Shown: positions 1 to 8,140, counted from the stretch's first letter. The stretch is 38,693 bases of DNA from Bifidobacterium breve (GCA_943328795.2 CALQBK020000026.1:1-38693); one strand, 5' to 3'. The notes: generated by a model not told the origin, from the sequence alone. Numbers and translations are program-made.

Positions 1-1643
1 GCGTCCCCCGCCACGACCCGTAGCCAGCGATGACCGACGCTCGCTCTGCATCCGTGAACACTCTCGACAACACCATGAAGGCTCCTGATCCCCAGAAGCC
101 TCACATGCCGCGCACGGATGGCCCAGAACGGGTCCGCTGAGTGTTTACGGTTGAACGTCTCACACGGCCACGGCCGCTCCGGGTCGGCCCGGCGCCGGCG
201 GTTCGCCTCGTCCACCCGCGCCGAGAGCGCCGCGAGCTGCACGTGGAAGTCGGCGAACGCCTTCCGCCCGCGCCAATCGGCCCCGAACACGCCGCCGGCG
301 TCCCCGATCTCCATCAGCCCCGGCATGTCGAGCCCGGTCAGCGCCATGATCAACAGGTACTGCATCGACGCCTGCACGTCGGCGATCTCCCGCCCGGGCC
401 GGATCTTCGTGCCCATGTAGGTCGGGTCGAGCACGTACTCGTGCACCGTGCCCACGGCCTCGTGCAGCCCCGTGACGCTCCAGATGAACTGCGCGATCAC
501 CAGGATGAGCCCCTCCGGGCTGCGCTCGGGGAACTGCACGCTGGCAGGCGCGGTGTCGAGGTGGTCCCACAGCGAGGCGATCTCCGGGTCTGCGCTCATC
601 TCCTCGGGCGTCGCGTAGAGCGCGATGTACTCGCGCACGAAGGCGAGGACGACCTCGTAGTAAGCGAGCGCGTCCGCCGCCCACGGGTAGCGGTCCGGCT
701 CGGACTTCACCCGGTCGAGCAGCCCCTTGCGCTCCATCATGTGCGGCACGGTCTGGAAGCGCAGCAAGCCCACCGAGTCGCCGAACGCCTTCCGGAGCGC
801 GGGGTACGTCAGCGCCGAAGCGCGGTGCACGAACCCGTTCTCGGGGCACAAGCTGTCGCACGCCCCCGCGTTGATGGTCAGCGTGCGCCACGTGAACGGC
901 TTGAGCAAGAGGCGCAGGTAGTGGGTCGGGTGGAGCGCGACGCGCGACGCGGTCGTCACGTAGTTCCCGATCAGCCAATGCACCCCGACGAGGTGGTCGG
1001 TCACGGTGGTCCCGACCATCAACGAGCAGCGCCAGGTCCACTTCGCGTGCGCCCACTCGGGGTCCCCGGGCCGGACCAGCCGATCGCCCGAGCAGGTGTA
1101 GACGGCGACGGGGCGCTGGGCCTCGTCGAAGTAGGCGCGGGCCCCGTACCGCTCGAAGCCCGGCCGCACGTCGTACGCGCCCAGGTACGAGAGGTCGCTC
1201 ACCCACGTGGCGCCTGCGAGCACAGCGTCCTCGCCCGCCGCGGCGTGGTGTGGCAGCAAGCGCAGCGCGCCAAGCCCGGCGAACGCGATGCGCGACATCG
1301 CAGCGTCCGAGCCCATCTCCGACCAGTGGTGGTAGGGCCGCGCCATGAACGACCCGAGCGGGAGCACCTCCTGGAAGGTGTCTCGGGCCTCGTCCGCGCC
1401 AGTCCACGCCTCGGCGTTGTCCTTGACCGGGAAGATCCAGGAGTTCCGCAGGAACGCCAAGAAGGCGCGGCGCTTCCAGTCTGGCGCCGGCCAGTCCTCG
1501 TCCAAGGTCGGCAGCCGCAGGGGCGCGTCCGACGAGCCGAACGGCAAGTCCTTCATCGGCAAGGCGCCAACGAGCCGCGGAGGGCGCACCCGGTCGACCG
1601 TCGGGAGCGACGACTTCCAGGCCCGGATCGCGCCCTTGATCAT
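1..1643 (-). CDS. Lipoxygenase-family protein, 3' end beyond the window
   Basis: The frame is open from 1643 to the left edge (about 547 codons). It reads as a bacterial lipoxygenase catalytic domain without a PLAT domain; such enzymes add O2 to polyunsaturated fatty acids using a non-haem iron. Visible: the iron-ligand pair H-x4-H in DHLVGVHW (His217, His222 counted from ATG 1643), then HPTHYLRLLLKP followed by TLTINAGA, which mirrors the family block HPxxKLLxPH...INxxAR, and the third ligand His394 in TGLHEAVG. The family Asn four residues on is Gly398. The start is uncertain: in-frame TGA at 1743-1745, then only TTG 1649, CTG 1646 or ATG 1643, none with a Shine-Dalgarno. Coding-looking sequence continues upstream of ATG 1643, and a good ATG at 1750 lies in another frame. 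Below about position 150 codon use becomes atypical and no stop is reached. Family assignment is fairly sure; an intact, active enzyme is not. Confidence 0.72.
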   Translation of the reverse strand, partial: MIKGAIRAWKSSLPTVDRVRPPRLVGALPMKDLPFGSSDAPLRLPTLDEDWPAPDWKRRAFLAFLRNSWIFPVKDNAEAWTGADEARDTFQEVLPLGSFMARPYHHWSEMGSDAAMSRIAFAGLGALRLLPHHAAAGEDAVLAGATWVSDLSYLGAYDVRPGFERYGARAYFDEAQRPVAVYTCSGDRLVRPGDPEWAHAKWTWRCSLMVGTTVTDHLVGVHWLIGNYVTTASRVALHPTHYLRLLLKPFTWRTLTINAGACDSLCPENGFVHRASALTYPALRKAFGDSVGLLRFQTVPHMMERKGLLDRVKSEPDRYPWAADALAYYEVVLAFVREYIALYATPEEMSADPEIASLWDHLDTAPASVQFPERSPEGLILVIAQFIWSVTGLHEAVGTVHEYVLDPTYMGTKIRPGREIADVQASMQYLLIMALTGLDMPGLMEIGDAGGVFGADWRGRKAFADFHVQLAALSARVDEANRRRRADPERPWPCETFNRKHSADPFWAIRARHVRLLGIRSLHGVVESVHGCRASVGHRWLRVVAGD

Positions 1644-1779
1644 CAGCAAGAAGAAGCGCGTGTGGAGGTCGAAGCGCTTGATCCGAAGGGACGGCGCGCC
1701 GTATCGGTTCGTCGGCGCGGCGAGGGGGTCGAGAGGGAGGCGTCAGGCATGCAGGATCCCGGGGCGGCCGGAGGGTACC

Positions 1780-1824
1780 AAAAAACCGAACCCCCGAGCC
1801 GGATTGCTCCGAATCGGGGGTCGG
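1780..1824 (-). terminator. Rho-independent terminator after the HU gene
   Basis: On the minus strand a GC-rich stem (arms 1814-1824 and 1786-1797, one bulged base) encloses a 16-base loop and is followed directly by six T residues (1785-1780). It sits 23 bases past the HU stop codon, so it should end the HU transcript and separate it from the lipoxygenase gene. Confidence 0.85.
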
Positions 1825-1846
1825 TGAGGGCGAAGGGCCCGGCGGA

Positions 1847-2140
1847 TCAGACCGCGACGCGCTCGCGCAGGGTCTTGCCCGGCTTGAAGAACGCGTAGGA
1901 CTTCGCCGAGATCTGGATCTTCTTGCCGTTCGCCGGGTTGGTGCCGGTGCGCGCGGCGCGCTTCTTGGTGCCGAACGTGCCGAAGCCCGGGATGGTGACC
2001 TTGCGGCCGGCGTCGAGCTCGACGGCGATGATGCCCTTGCCGGACTCGGCGTCAAAGAGCGCGTTCACGACTTCGGCGGCCTTGGCCTGGGAGAGGCCGG
2101 TGTTCTTGGCGAGCTTGGCAACGAGTTCTTTCTTGTTCAT
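1847..2140 (-). CDS. hup: HU-family DNA-binding protein
   Basis: A 97-residue histone-like HU protein: a small basic dimer that bends and compacts DNA in the nucleoid. It begins MNKKELVAKLAKNTGLS, carries the family signature GFGTFGTKKRAARTGTNP (the base of the DNA-binding beta arm) and ends in the usual FKPGKTLRERV helix. The start at 2140 is chosen because GGAG lies at the right distance (2147-2150) and the protein then has normal HU length; the frame is open further upstream, but that extension does not look coding. The gene is monocistronic, with its own terminator downstream and a 463-base upstream region containing an AT-rich island. Confidence 0.96.
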   Translation of the reverse strand: MNKKELVAKLAKNTGLSQAKAAEVVNALFDAESGKGIIAVELDAGRKVTIPGFGTFGTKKRAARTGTNPANGKKIQISAKSYAFFKPGKTLRERVAV

Positions 2141-2603
2141 GGGGATCTCCATTCGGGGTTGGTGGAACTTCAGGGGGTCGGTCGGATGAGCGCCGCGTGG
2201 AGCGCATCGACACGTCAAGAGTATCGGAATTGTGCGCACGACGCACGCGGCCCAGACGACTCGATGATCCGCACAAACACTCGTCAACCGGGCCATGACG
2301 CACAGTGCCGCGGAAATCATTATTTCACATATTCAACAATATCAGTACCTTAGACATCGAAAATCGCGGCCAAACGACGTACCGGCGTTGAAACCCGCGT
2401 TCAAGCCGACCGCCGAGCGAGGACGCCGGCCGCATGCAGGACCGCATTTTTGGTAACTTTGCTTACACTCTATTTTCACGATCCAGCGACCCGACGGCCC
2501 GTGCGCACCTTTTCCGTCGAATCCCCGCCAGGCCCGGCAAATGACCTTGCCAGCCCCCCCCTCTCTGAGGTAATGGGAGCAGTCCCTACCGGAGCCCCGC
2601 CCG
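2141..2603. promoter_or_regulatory. Divergent intergenic region between hup and 2604 gene
   Basis: This is a 463-base stretch with no convincing gene. It holds an AT-rich island at about 2316-2350 on the hup side, unusual for this GC-rich sequence, and a second at about 2447-2482 on the side of the rightward gene. These are the likely promoter zones, but I cannot fix -35/-10 pairs with confidence. A frame on the minus strand across 2342-2713 has no family resemblance and overlaps the next real gene, so it is not called. Confidence 0.45.
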
Positions 2604-3215
2604 ATGCGTTCCTCGCTCTCCCCCGCCCGCCTGCTGCCCCCGCTCTTTGCAAGCCTGATTGCCCTGTTCTCGGCCTCCCCTGCCTTCGCCGGCGGGATCG
2701 GGCTCCTGGGCACCGGAGGGATGCACGGCGACCGCGTGTATGGCTACACGACGGACCCCGACACCGGCAACGTGAAGCAGGACGTCCCCGAGCTCCAGCT
2801 GAACGCGAACTACGGCACCGGGCTCGATCTCACCTTGGGCGACCGCGACAACCGCATCGTCGGCGTGTTCCGCTTCTGGTACCTGCAGGACGCCCCCCAG
2901 GCGCCGCCCAAGACGGGCGACGTGTACGCGGTCCGCACCGACTCGCGGAACGTCGGCATGTTCTCTGGCGGGCTCCAGTGGGGCATCGTCGGCGACCCCA
3001 CGCGGCTCCAGTTCACCGCGATCACGCTGATCGGGTCGGGCTTCCTCACGGACGACTTCACCGAGTTCGCGCTCGGGGAAGCAGGCGTCGGCGGCACGTT
3101 CAACCCCACCCGGCACATGCAGATCTTCGCCGAGGTCACGGGCGGCATCCGCTACCGCAAGCGCGTGTACCCGACCGCGAACGGGACGGCTGGCGTTCGT
3201 TATCTGTTCGACTGA
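2604..3215 (+). CDS. Small exported protein, probable outer-membrane beta-barrel
   Basis: The protein is 203 residues, starting MRSSLSPARLL with a signal peptide that probably ends at ASPAFA (about residue 29). The mature part alternates polar and apolar residues with many Gly and aromatic residues (for example GVFRFWYL, GLQWGIV, GIRYRKRV) and ends GVRYLFD. A strand-like stretch ending in Phe near the C-terminus is typical of small outer-membrane barrels. GGAG lies shortly upstream of the ATG. The family was not recognised; a beta-barrel is inferred from composition alone. It starts a rightward gene row: only 16 bases separate it from the next lipoprotein gene. Confidence 0.8.
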   Translation: MRSSLSPARLLPPLFASLIALFSASPAFAGGIGLLGTGGMHGDRVYGYTTDPDTGNVKQDVPELQLNANYGTGLDLTLGDRDNRIVGVFRFWYLQDAPQAPPKTGDVYAVRTDSRNVGMFSGGLQWGIVGDPTRLQFTAITLIGSGFLTDDFTEFALGEAGVGGTFNPTRHMQIFAEVTGGIRYRKRVYPTANGTAGVRYLFD

Positions 3216-3231
3216 TCGGTCGGCTCGCACG

Positions 3232-5187
3232 ATGACGAGGGCCGCAGCGCACGTGTCGGCACGGTTCGGCTGCGCGCGGCTCCTCTCGTTTTTGTTCCTC
3301 GGCGCCGCCGGGTGTGGCTTCTCAGGGACCAGCCTCGACTGGTCAGACCAGCTCGTCGGCTCGGGCCCGTGCTACGACGCCAACCTGCTCGACGGGCTCG
3401 ACACCACGAGCACCGACGAAGAGCACGCAGTCTATGACTGCCTCGACGCGCAGGGTGCGATCGACGCGTTCGGTGGCCTGGACGAGAGCCTGGACGCGGA
3501 CACGCGCGACGGGGCCGTGGGCATCGTCCTCGCCGTCTGGCTGGCTGACGCGACGGCAGACGCCGACGGCGAGAGCCTCGGCACCCTCGTGAGCGCCGCG
3601 GGCGACGTGCTGGACGACCCGACGCTGGTCACCGACCAGCTCCCGGTGCTGTTCGAGCTCGTGTACGGGGTCCCGTTCGGGTGGCTCGGCTCCTCGGTGG
3701 ACCCCGCCGCGGACCCGATGACGGGCGGCCTGTTGGTCCCGGGGATGGACCTCGCGGGCCCGCTCGCGACGGACCTGCTGGACGACGAGACCTGGGTCAG
3801 CCCCGCCGCAGCGGCGCTCCGGTCGGACCGCACGCGGTCGCTGCTGTGGACGATGGCCGCGCTGCCCACCGCTACGGACGCGACGCTCCGGACGCTGGGC
3901 GAGGACTGGCCGGACTTGTTCAGCCAGGCCGTGTCCACGTGCGAGGACAGCTCGAACGACCGGTGGTCTGGCGCCAGCGGGAGCTCGCTGCGGGACATCG
4001 CGGGCGCGTTGGTCGCCCCGGGCGAGGGCGGAGACATGACGATCGACGTCGTGCTCGCGAGCGCCGCGCCGCTGCTCCAAGACGAGCAGGCCGGCGAACG
4101 GATGCGCGCGATGATCCAGGAGCAAGCTGCGTACGGGCGGCTCGAGGCGCTGCCCGCGCAGGTCGAGTGGCTCGCGTCGGTGGACGTAGACGGCGGCTCG
4201 CTCGACGGCGGGGAGGACTCCGCGCTCACCTCGCTGGTCCGTCTGCTCGCGCGCGGCGACCAGTCCGTGGACTGCTCGATCGACCTCGGGCTCTTCGACA
4301 TCGACTTCTCGCTTGGCAACCTCTCGGTCTCGCTGCTCGAGCTCCTGGAGCAGCAGGACCCGGACACCATCGAGAGCGGCGTGGACCTCCTCGGCAGCTT
4401 GCTCGGCGTGTCGCTCACCGACTCGATCCTCGACTCGGTCGCGGACAGCGGCGTCTGCCCGGCGATCGACCGGCAGATGGTGACGGACCTGCGGTCCATC
4501 GACCGCCTGGGAGATCCGCAGGTCGATGAGCTGCTGCGGGTGCTGCTCGCGACGCTCACTGCCAGCGAGGGCCACGTCGACACGCTCGTCTCCGCGGTCC
4601 ACACCACCTGGGACGCTGGGCTCATGCCCCCGGTCGAAGGCGTCGTCCGCGACCTTGGCGACACCTCGCTCGCGTCTACGCTCACGGCCACCCTCGGGGT
4701 GCTCGTGGACCCCGACCACCACTACAACCCCGCGGACTTCCCGGACGACGTCGAGCCGCTCAGCTTCGCGATGCTGTGGACGCTGCTTGGCGAGCTGTCG
4801 GACGCCACGGCGCCCCCGTTGGAGGACCTCGCTCGGCCCCTCGCGCTGGTCGTTGGCGAAGACGCTACCTGGACGCTCGTGGACAACGGCGCCGCGATGG
4901 TCGGCAACCCCGAGTCGGGGCTCCGCGGCGTGCTCGCCGAGTTGCAACCGATGCTCTGGGACGAGCCGACGCTCGGCTGGCTCGACGACGTCGCGACCGC
5001 GATTGAAGACCCCACCGCTCGGCGCCGCGTGGGCGTGCTCGCCGAGTGCGACGCGCTGCGGGACGCCGCCGTAGAGCCCGGGACCGGCCCCCTGCCCGCG
5101 GTCGCCGGCTGGACCCTGGACGGGAGCCTGGACATCCTGGTCCGCACCGTTCAAGTGCTCGCCACCCTGCTCCCGGAGACGACATGA
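3232..5187 (+). CDS. Large lipoprotein of unknown function
   Basis: The protein is 651 residues with a lipoprotein signal peptide: basic start, hydrophobic stretch LLSFLFLGAAG, lipobox LGAAGC with Cys28 as the lipidated residue. The mature part is strongly acidic, rich in Asp, Leu and Val, with several short Leu/Asp-rich helical-looking segments and few aromatic residues. No known domain was recognised. Its stop overlaps the start of the uracil phosphoribosyltransferase gene (ATGA, 5184-5187), so the two are probably translationally coupled, although the products belong in different compartments. The start at 3232 gives a normal lipoprotein signal. A long opposite-strand frame over the same DNA is a GC-rich artefact. 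Confidence 0.88.
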   Translation: MTRAAAHVSARFGCARLLSFLFLGAAGCGFSGTSLDWSDQLVGSGPCYDANLLDGLDTTSTDEEHAVYDCLDAQGAIDAFGGLDESLDADTRDGAVGIVLAVWLADATADADGESLGTLVSAAGDVLDDPTLVTDQLPVLFELVYGVPFGWLGSSVDPAADPMTGGLLVPGMDLAGPLATDLLDDETWVSPAAAALRSDRTRSLLWTMAALPTATDATLRTLGEDWPDLFSQAVSTCEDSSNDRWSGASGSSLRDIAGALVAPGEGGDMTIDVVLASAAPLLQDEQAGERMRAMIQEQAAYGRLEALPAQVEWLASVDVDGGSLDGGEDSALTSLVRLLARGDQSVDCSIDLGLFDIDFSLGNLSVSLLELLEQQDPDTIESGVDLLGSLLGVSLTDSILDSVADSGVCPAIDRQMVTDLRSIDRLGDPQVDELLRVLLATLTASEGHVDTLVSAVHTTWDAGLMPPVEGVVRDLGDTSLASTLTATLGVLVDPDHHYNPADFPDDVEPLSFAMLWTLLGELSDATAPPLEDLARPLALVVGEDATWTLVDNGAAMVGNPESGLRGVLAELQPMLWDEPTLGWLDDVATAIEDPTARRRVGVLAECDALRDAAVEPGTGPLPAVAGWTLDGSLDILVRTVQVLATLLPETT

Positions 5188-5999
5188 GAGACAGCGCATA
5201 CGAGAACGCTTTTCGGCCGAACAGCGGCTCGCCGCACGCGTACGGCCCGAACCTCGTCCTGCACTCCGAGCCCTACCCCCTCGGCCTCTTGGCCCGGCTC
5301 GGTCACCCGGACGCGACGCAGCCCGAGGTGGGCATCCTCGCTCGCCGGCTCTACGAGTACCTGTTCACGCAGATCGCGTCGTCCGAGCTCGCGATCGGCC
5401 CGGTTTCGGTGCCGACCCGCATGACAGCCGCGCACCCCGGCCAGGCGTTCGAGGGGCACGTCGTGACCCACGAGCAGCGGGTCGTCGTCGCGGACGTCGC
5501 GCGCGCCGGCATCCTCGGTAGCCAGCTGTTCTACGAGCGCTTCAACGAGATCCTCGACCCCGTTGGCGTCCGCCAGGACCACCTGTTCGTCTCCCGCCGG
5601 GTCGACGGGCACGGCCGCGTCGTGGGGGCAGACATCGTAGGCGCCAAGATCGGCGGCCCGCTCGAGGGCGCGACGCTCGTGATCCCCGACCCGATGGGCG
5701 CCACCGGCGGCTCGCTGCTCCAGGTGCTCGAGCACTACGCCACCAGCGGCGCCGGCCGCGCGTCTCACGTGGTGTTCGCGCACCTCATCGTCACGCCCGA
5801 GTACGTCCGCCGCGTCCACGCAGCGCAGCCCGGCGTTCGGATCCACGCGATCCGCCTCGACCGCGGCAGCTCCTCCGATCGCGCCCTCGCCTCCCTCCCT
5901 GGCCAATTCCCGGCCGAAGAGAGCGGGCTCGACAACCACCAATACGTCCTCCCCGGCGCCGGCGGCCTCGGGGAGGTCCTCAACAACGCCTGGGTGTAA
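5184..5999 (+). CDS. upp: Uracil phosphoribosyltransferase family protein
   Basis: The protein is 271 residues. The PRPP-binding signature of uracil phosphoribosyltransferases is seen as IPDPMGATGGS (about residues 167-177), with the family-typical DVARAGILGSQLFYE segment before it and the FAHLIVTPEYVRRVHAAQPGVRIHA-like order of strands after it. The reaction is uracil + PRPP to UMP + PPi (pyrimidine salvage, cytoplasm). It is about 60 residues longer than the usual ~208-residue bacterial Upp, with extra sequence at both ends, so substrate specificity is inferred. The start at ATG 5184 overlaps the preceding stop; a frame extending upstream inside the lipoprotein gene is rejected. Two bases separate it from hpt. 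Confidence 0.85.
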   Translation: MRDSAYENAFRPNSGSPHAYGPNLVLHSEPYPLGLLARLGHPDATQPEVGILARRLYEYLFTQIASSELAIGPVSVPTRMTAAHPGQAFEGHVVTHEQRVVVADVARAGILGSQLFYERFNEILDPVGVRQDHLFVSRRVDGHGRVVGADIVGAKIGGPLEGATLVIPDPMGATGGSLLQVLEHYATSGAGRASHVVFAHLIVTPEYVRRVHAAQPGVRIHAIRLDRGSSSDRALASLPGQFPAEESGLDNHQYVLPGAGGLGEVLNNAWV

Positions 6000-6001
6000 C
6001 C

Positions 6002-6520
6002 ATGCCGACGATTCGTCCCCTCTTCACCGAAGCCCAGATCGCAGCTCGCGTCACGGAGCTCGGCCTCCAGATCCGCGCTGACCACGGAGACGCCGCCATC
6101 ACGTTCATCGGCGTGCTGAAGGGCAGCTTCATGTTCCTCTCGGACCTCGTGCGCGCGGTCCCGGGCGACGCCACGGTCGAGTTCCTGGGCGTCGCGAGCT
6201 ACCACGGCGGCACCCACTCCTCCGGCGTGGTGCAGATCACGCAGGACCTGCGCAGCAGTATCGAAGACAGGCACTGCGTCATCGTCGAGGACATCGTCGA
6301 TACCGGCCTGACCATCGACTACCTGATGCGGATGCTCGAGGTCCGTGGGCCGCGCTCGCTCAAGGTCGCGTCCCTGCTCGACAAGCCCGACAACCGCGAA
6401 GTTGACGTCCGCGTCGACTACGCGGGGTTCTCCATCCCCAACGAATTCGTCGTCGGCTACGGGCTCGACCTTGGCGAGCTCTACCGAAACCTCCCGTTCA
6501 TCGGCGTCTACGAACCATGA
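6002..6520 (+). CDS. hpt: Hypoxanthine phosphoribosyltransferase
   Basis: The protein is 172 residues, the usual length of Hpt. It converts hypoxanthine (and often guanine) plus PRPP to the nucleoside monophosphate for purine salvage. Visible motifs: GVLKGSFMFLSDL (PPi loop region, about residues 37-49) and the PRPP-binding motif VIVEDIVDTGLT (about 93-104), plus the flexible loop FLGVASYHGGTHSSG. It sits between upp and a RidA gene with almost no spacing and its stop overlaps the next ATG (ATGA at 6517-6520), so one salvage operon is likely. Confidence 0.95.
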   Translation: MPTIRPLFTEAQIAARVTELGLQIRADHGDAAITFIGVLKGSFMFLSDLVRAVPGDATVEFLGVASYHGGTHSSGVVQITQDLRSSIEDRHCVIVEDIVDTGLTIDYLMRMLEVRGPRSLKVASLLDKPDNREVDVRVDYAGFSIPNEFVVGYGLDLGELYRNLPFIGVYEP

Positions 6521-6900
6521 TCCCCGTCTCAACGCCCGGCGCCCCTTCGGCGATCGGGCCCTACTCCCAGGCCATCGTGCACGGGGGCCTCGTCTACTGC
6601 TCCGGGCAGATCGCCGCCTCGTTCGCGGGCAGCCGCGACATCCCCGCCGAGACCGCCCAGGTGCTCACGCAGCTCGACGCCGTGCTCACCGCCGCGGGGT
6701 CCACCCGGGGCAACGTCCTCAAGACCACCGTCTTCCTCGTCGACATGGCGGACTTCGCCCCGATGAACGAGGCCTACGCCGCGTTCTTCGGCGCCCACGC
6801 CCCCGCGCGCGCCACCGTTGCGGTCGCCGGGCTCCCCCGCGGCGTCCGGGTCGAGATCGACTGCGTCGCCGCCGTCACCGGAGCCAACGATGTTCGGTGA
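6517..6900 (+). CDS. ridA: RidA family enamine/imine deaminase
   Basis: The protein is 127 residues, full length for the YjgF/YER057c/UK114 family. RidA hydrolyses reactive 2-aminoacrylate and related enamines released by PLP enzymes. The key elements are present: AIGPYSQAI near the N-terminus, the substrate-carboxylate Arg98 in PARATVAV, and Glu113 in RVEIDCVAAV. It is translationally coupled to hpt upstream and its 3' end overlaps the RNase D gene by 11 bases. The link to the salvage genes appears to be one of transcription, not of pathway. Confidence 0.93.
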   Translation: MIPVSTPGAPSAIGPYSQAIVHGGLVYCSGQIAASFAGSRDIPAETAQVLTQLDAVLTAAGSTRGNVLKTTVFLVDMADFAPMNEAYAAFFGAHAPARATVAVAGLPRGVRVEIDCVAAVTGANDVR

Positions 6901-8140
6901 CACCCCCCTCGTCCGCATCGAGACGGACCAGCAGCTCCAGTGGATGGTCGACACCCTCGCGCGCACGCCCGTCATCGGCGTCGACACCGAGGCCGACAGC
7001 ATGCACCACTACCAGGAGAAGGTCTGCCTCATCCAGATCTCCGACCTGCACACCGACTACATCATCGACCCCCTGATGGTCCGTGACCTGTCGCCGCTGG
7101 CGCCGATCTTCGACAGCACGGAGATCGTGAAGATCTTCCACGACTGCTACTTCGACGTCGTGAGCCTGCGGCGCGACCACGGGTTCACGTTCCACAACCT
7201 GTTCGACACGATGCTCGGGGCGCAGTTCGCCGGGCTCGATCGGTTCGGCCTCGCGGACGTCATCGGGCGCCTGTTCGGCCACGAGATCGACAAGCAGTAC
7301 CAGCGGCACGACTGGGCCGAGCGCCCGCTGCTCCCGCAACACCTGGACTACGCGCGCGGCGACACGCACTTCTTGGCGGCCATCCGCGAGTACCTGATCG
7401 GCAAGCTCGAGGGGCTCGGCCGGCTGCACATGCTGTCCGAGGAGTGTGAGTACCTCGCGATGAAGCAGTGGAGCGGCCGCGCGAAGGACCCCGCCGCGTT
7501 CCTGGGCATCACCGGGGCGAAGCAGCTCGACGAGCAAGGAAAACGCGTGCTGCGAGCGCTGACCGAGTGGCGCGAGGACGAGGCCAAGCGGCTCGATCGC
7601 CCCGTGTTCAAGACCGCCCCGGACGACGTGCTCGTCCAGCTCGCGCAGCGGCTGCCCGAGTCCCAAGGCGACGTCGTCGCGATGCTCCGGCCGGGGTCGT
7701 CGCTCGCGCGGCGCTGGGCCGGGGACTTCGTCAACGCGGTCAAGCGCGGCATCGAGGACGAGCGTGCGCTCCCGACGGCAGAGGCGCGCGAGCGCGCCCC
7801 CCGCGTCGAGCGCCCCGACGGCGAGCGGGACCTGGGCGTCCGCGACCAGGAGCGCGTCATGAGCGCCCTGAAGGACTGGCGCACGCGCGTCACCCGCGAC
7901 CGCCGGCTGCCCGCCATCTGCGTTGTCTCGAACAGCCAGTTCAAGGACATCGCGCGCCGGGCGCCGACCGACCTCGCGACGCTCGCGACGCTCGGCGAGA
8001 TGCGCCGCTGGCAGGTGGACGAGTGGGGGGACGAGATCCTCGCGGTCGTAGCGAGCGTCGAGGTGCGGCGTGGGCAGAGCGAGGAGGGTTCGGGCGAGGG
8101 TGAGGGGCAGGGCGGCGGCAAGAGGCGCCGGAGGCGGTAG
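6890..8140 (+). CDS. rnd: Ribonuclease D
   Basis: The protein is 416 residues. RNase D is a 3'-5' exoribonuclease that trims tRNA 3' ends. The DEDDy catalytic residues are visible: Asp32 and Glu34 in GVDTEADS, Asp89 in HDCYFDVVSL, and Tyr154/Asp158 in YARGDTHFL. The remainder has two HRDC-like helical modules (about residues 215-285 and 325-395), as in classical RNase D. It ends with a Gly/Glu-rich linker and five arginines after a lysine, an unusual basic tail that might bind RNA. ATG 6890 is chosen; the frame is open further upstream inside ridA, but the family N-terminus begins here. It is last in the operon; the next gene converges. Confidence 0.94.
   Translation: MFGDTPLVRIETDQQLQWMVDTLARTPVIGVDTEADSMHHYQEKVCLIQISDLHTDYIIDPLMVRDLSPLAPIFDSTEIVKIFHDCYFDVVSLRRDHGFTFHNLFDTMLGAQFAGLDRFGLADVIGRLFGHEIDKQYQRHDWAERPLLPQHLDYARGDTHFLAAIREYLIGKLEGLGRLHMLSEECEYLAMKQWSGRAKDPAAFLGITGAKQLDEQGKRVLRALTEWREDEAKRLDRPVFKTAPDDVLVQLAQRLPESQGDVVAMLRPGSSLARRWAGDFVNAVKRGIEDERALPTAEARERAPRVERPDGERDLGVRDQERVMSALKDWRTRVTRDRRLPAICVVSNSQFKDIARRAPTDLATLATLGEMRRWQVDEWGDEILAVVASVEVRRGQSEEGSGEGEGQGGGKRRRRR

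Noticed and set aside
141-1898. Long open frames on the opposite strand or in another frame over the lipoxygenase gene
   Set aside because: They consist of Arg/Pro/His-rich sequence without family features, typical of shadow frames in GC-rich DNA; the third frame on the minus strand carries the lipoxygenase motifs.
1847-2320. Longer HU protein starting at 2320
   Set aside because: The extra 60 residues lie in promoter-like sequence and the ATG at 2140 has an ideal GGAG and gives normal HU length.
2342-2713. 123-codon minus-strand frame upstream of hup
   Set aside because: It overlaps the start and signal peptide of the 2604 gene and lies in a promoter region with AT-rich islands; composition is not protein-like.
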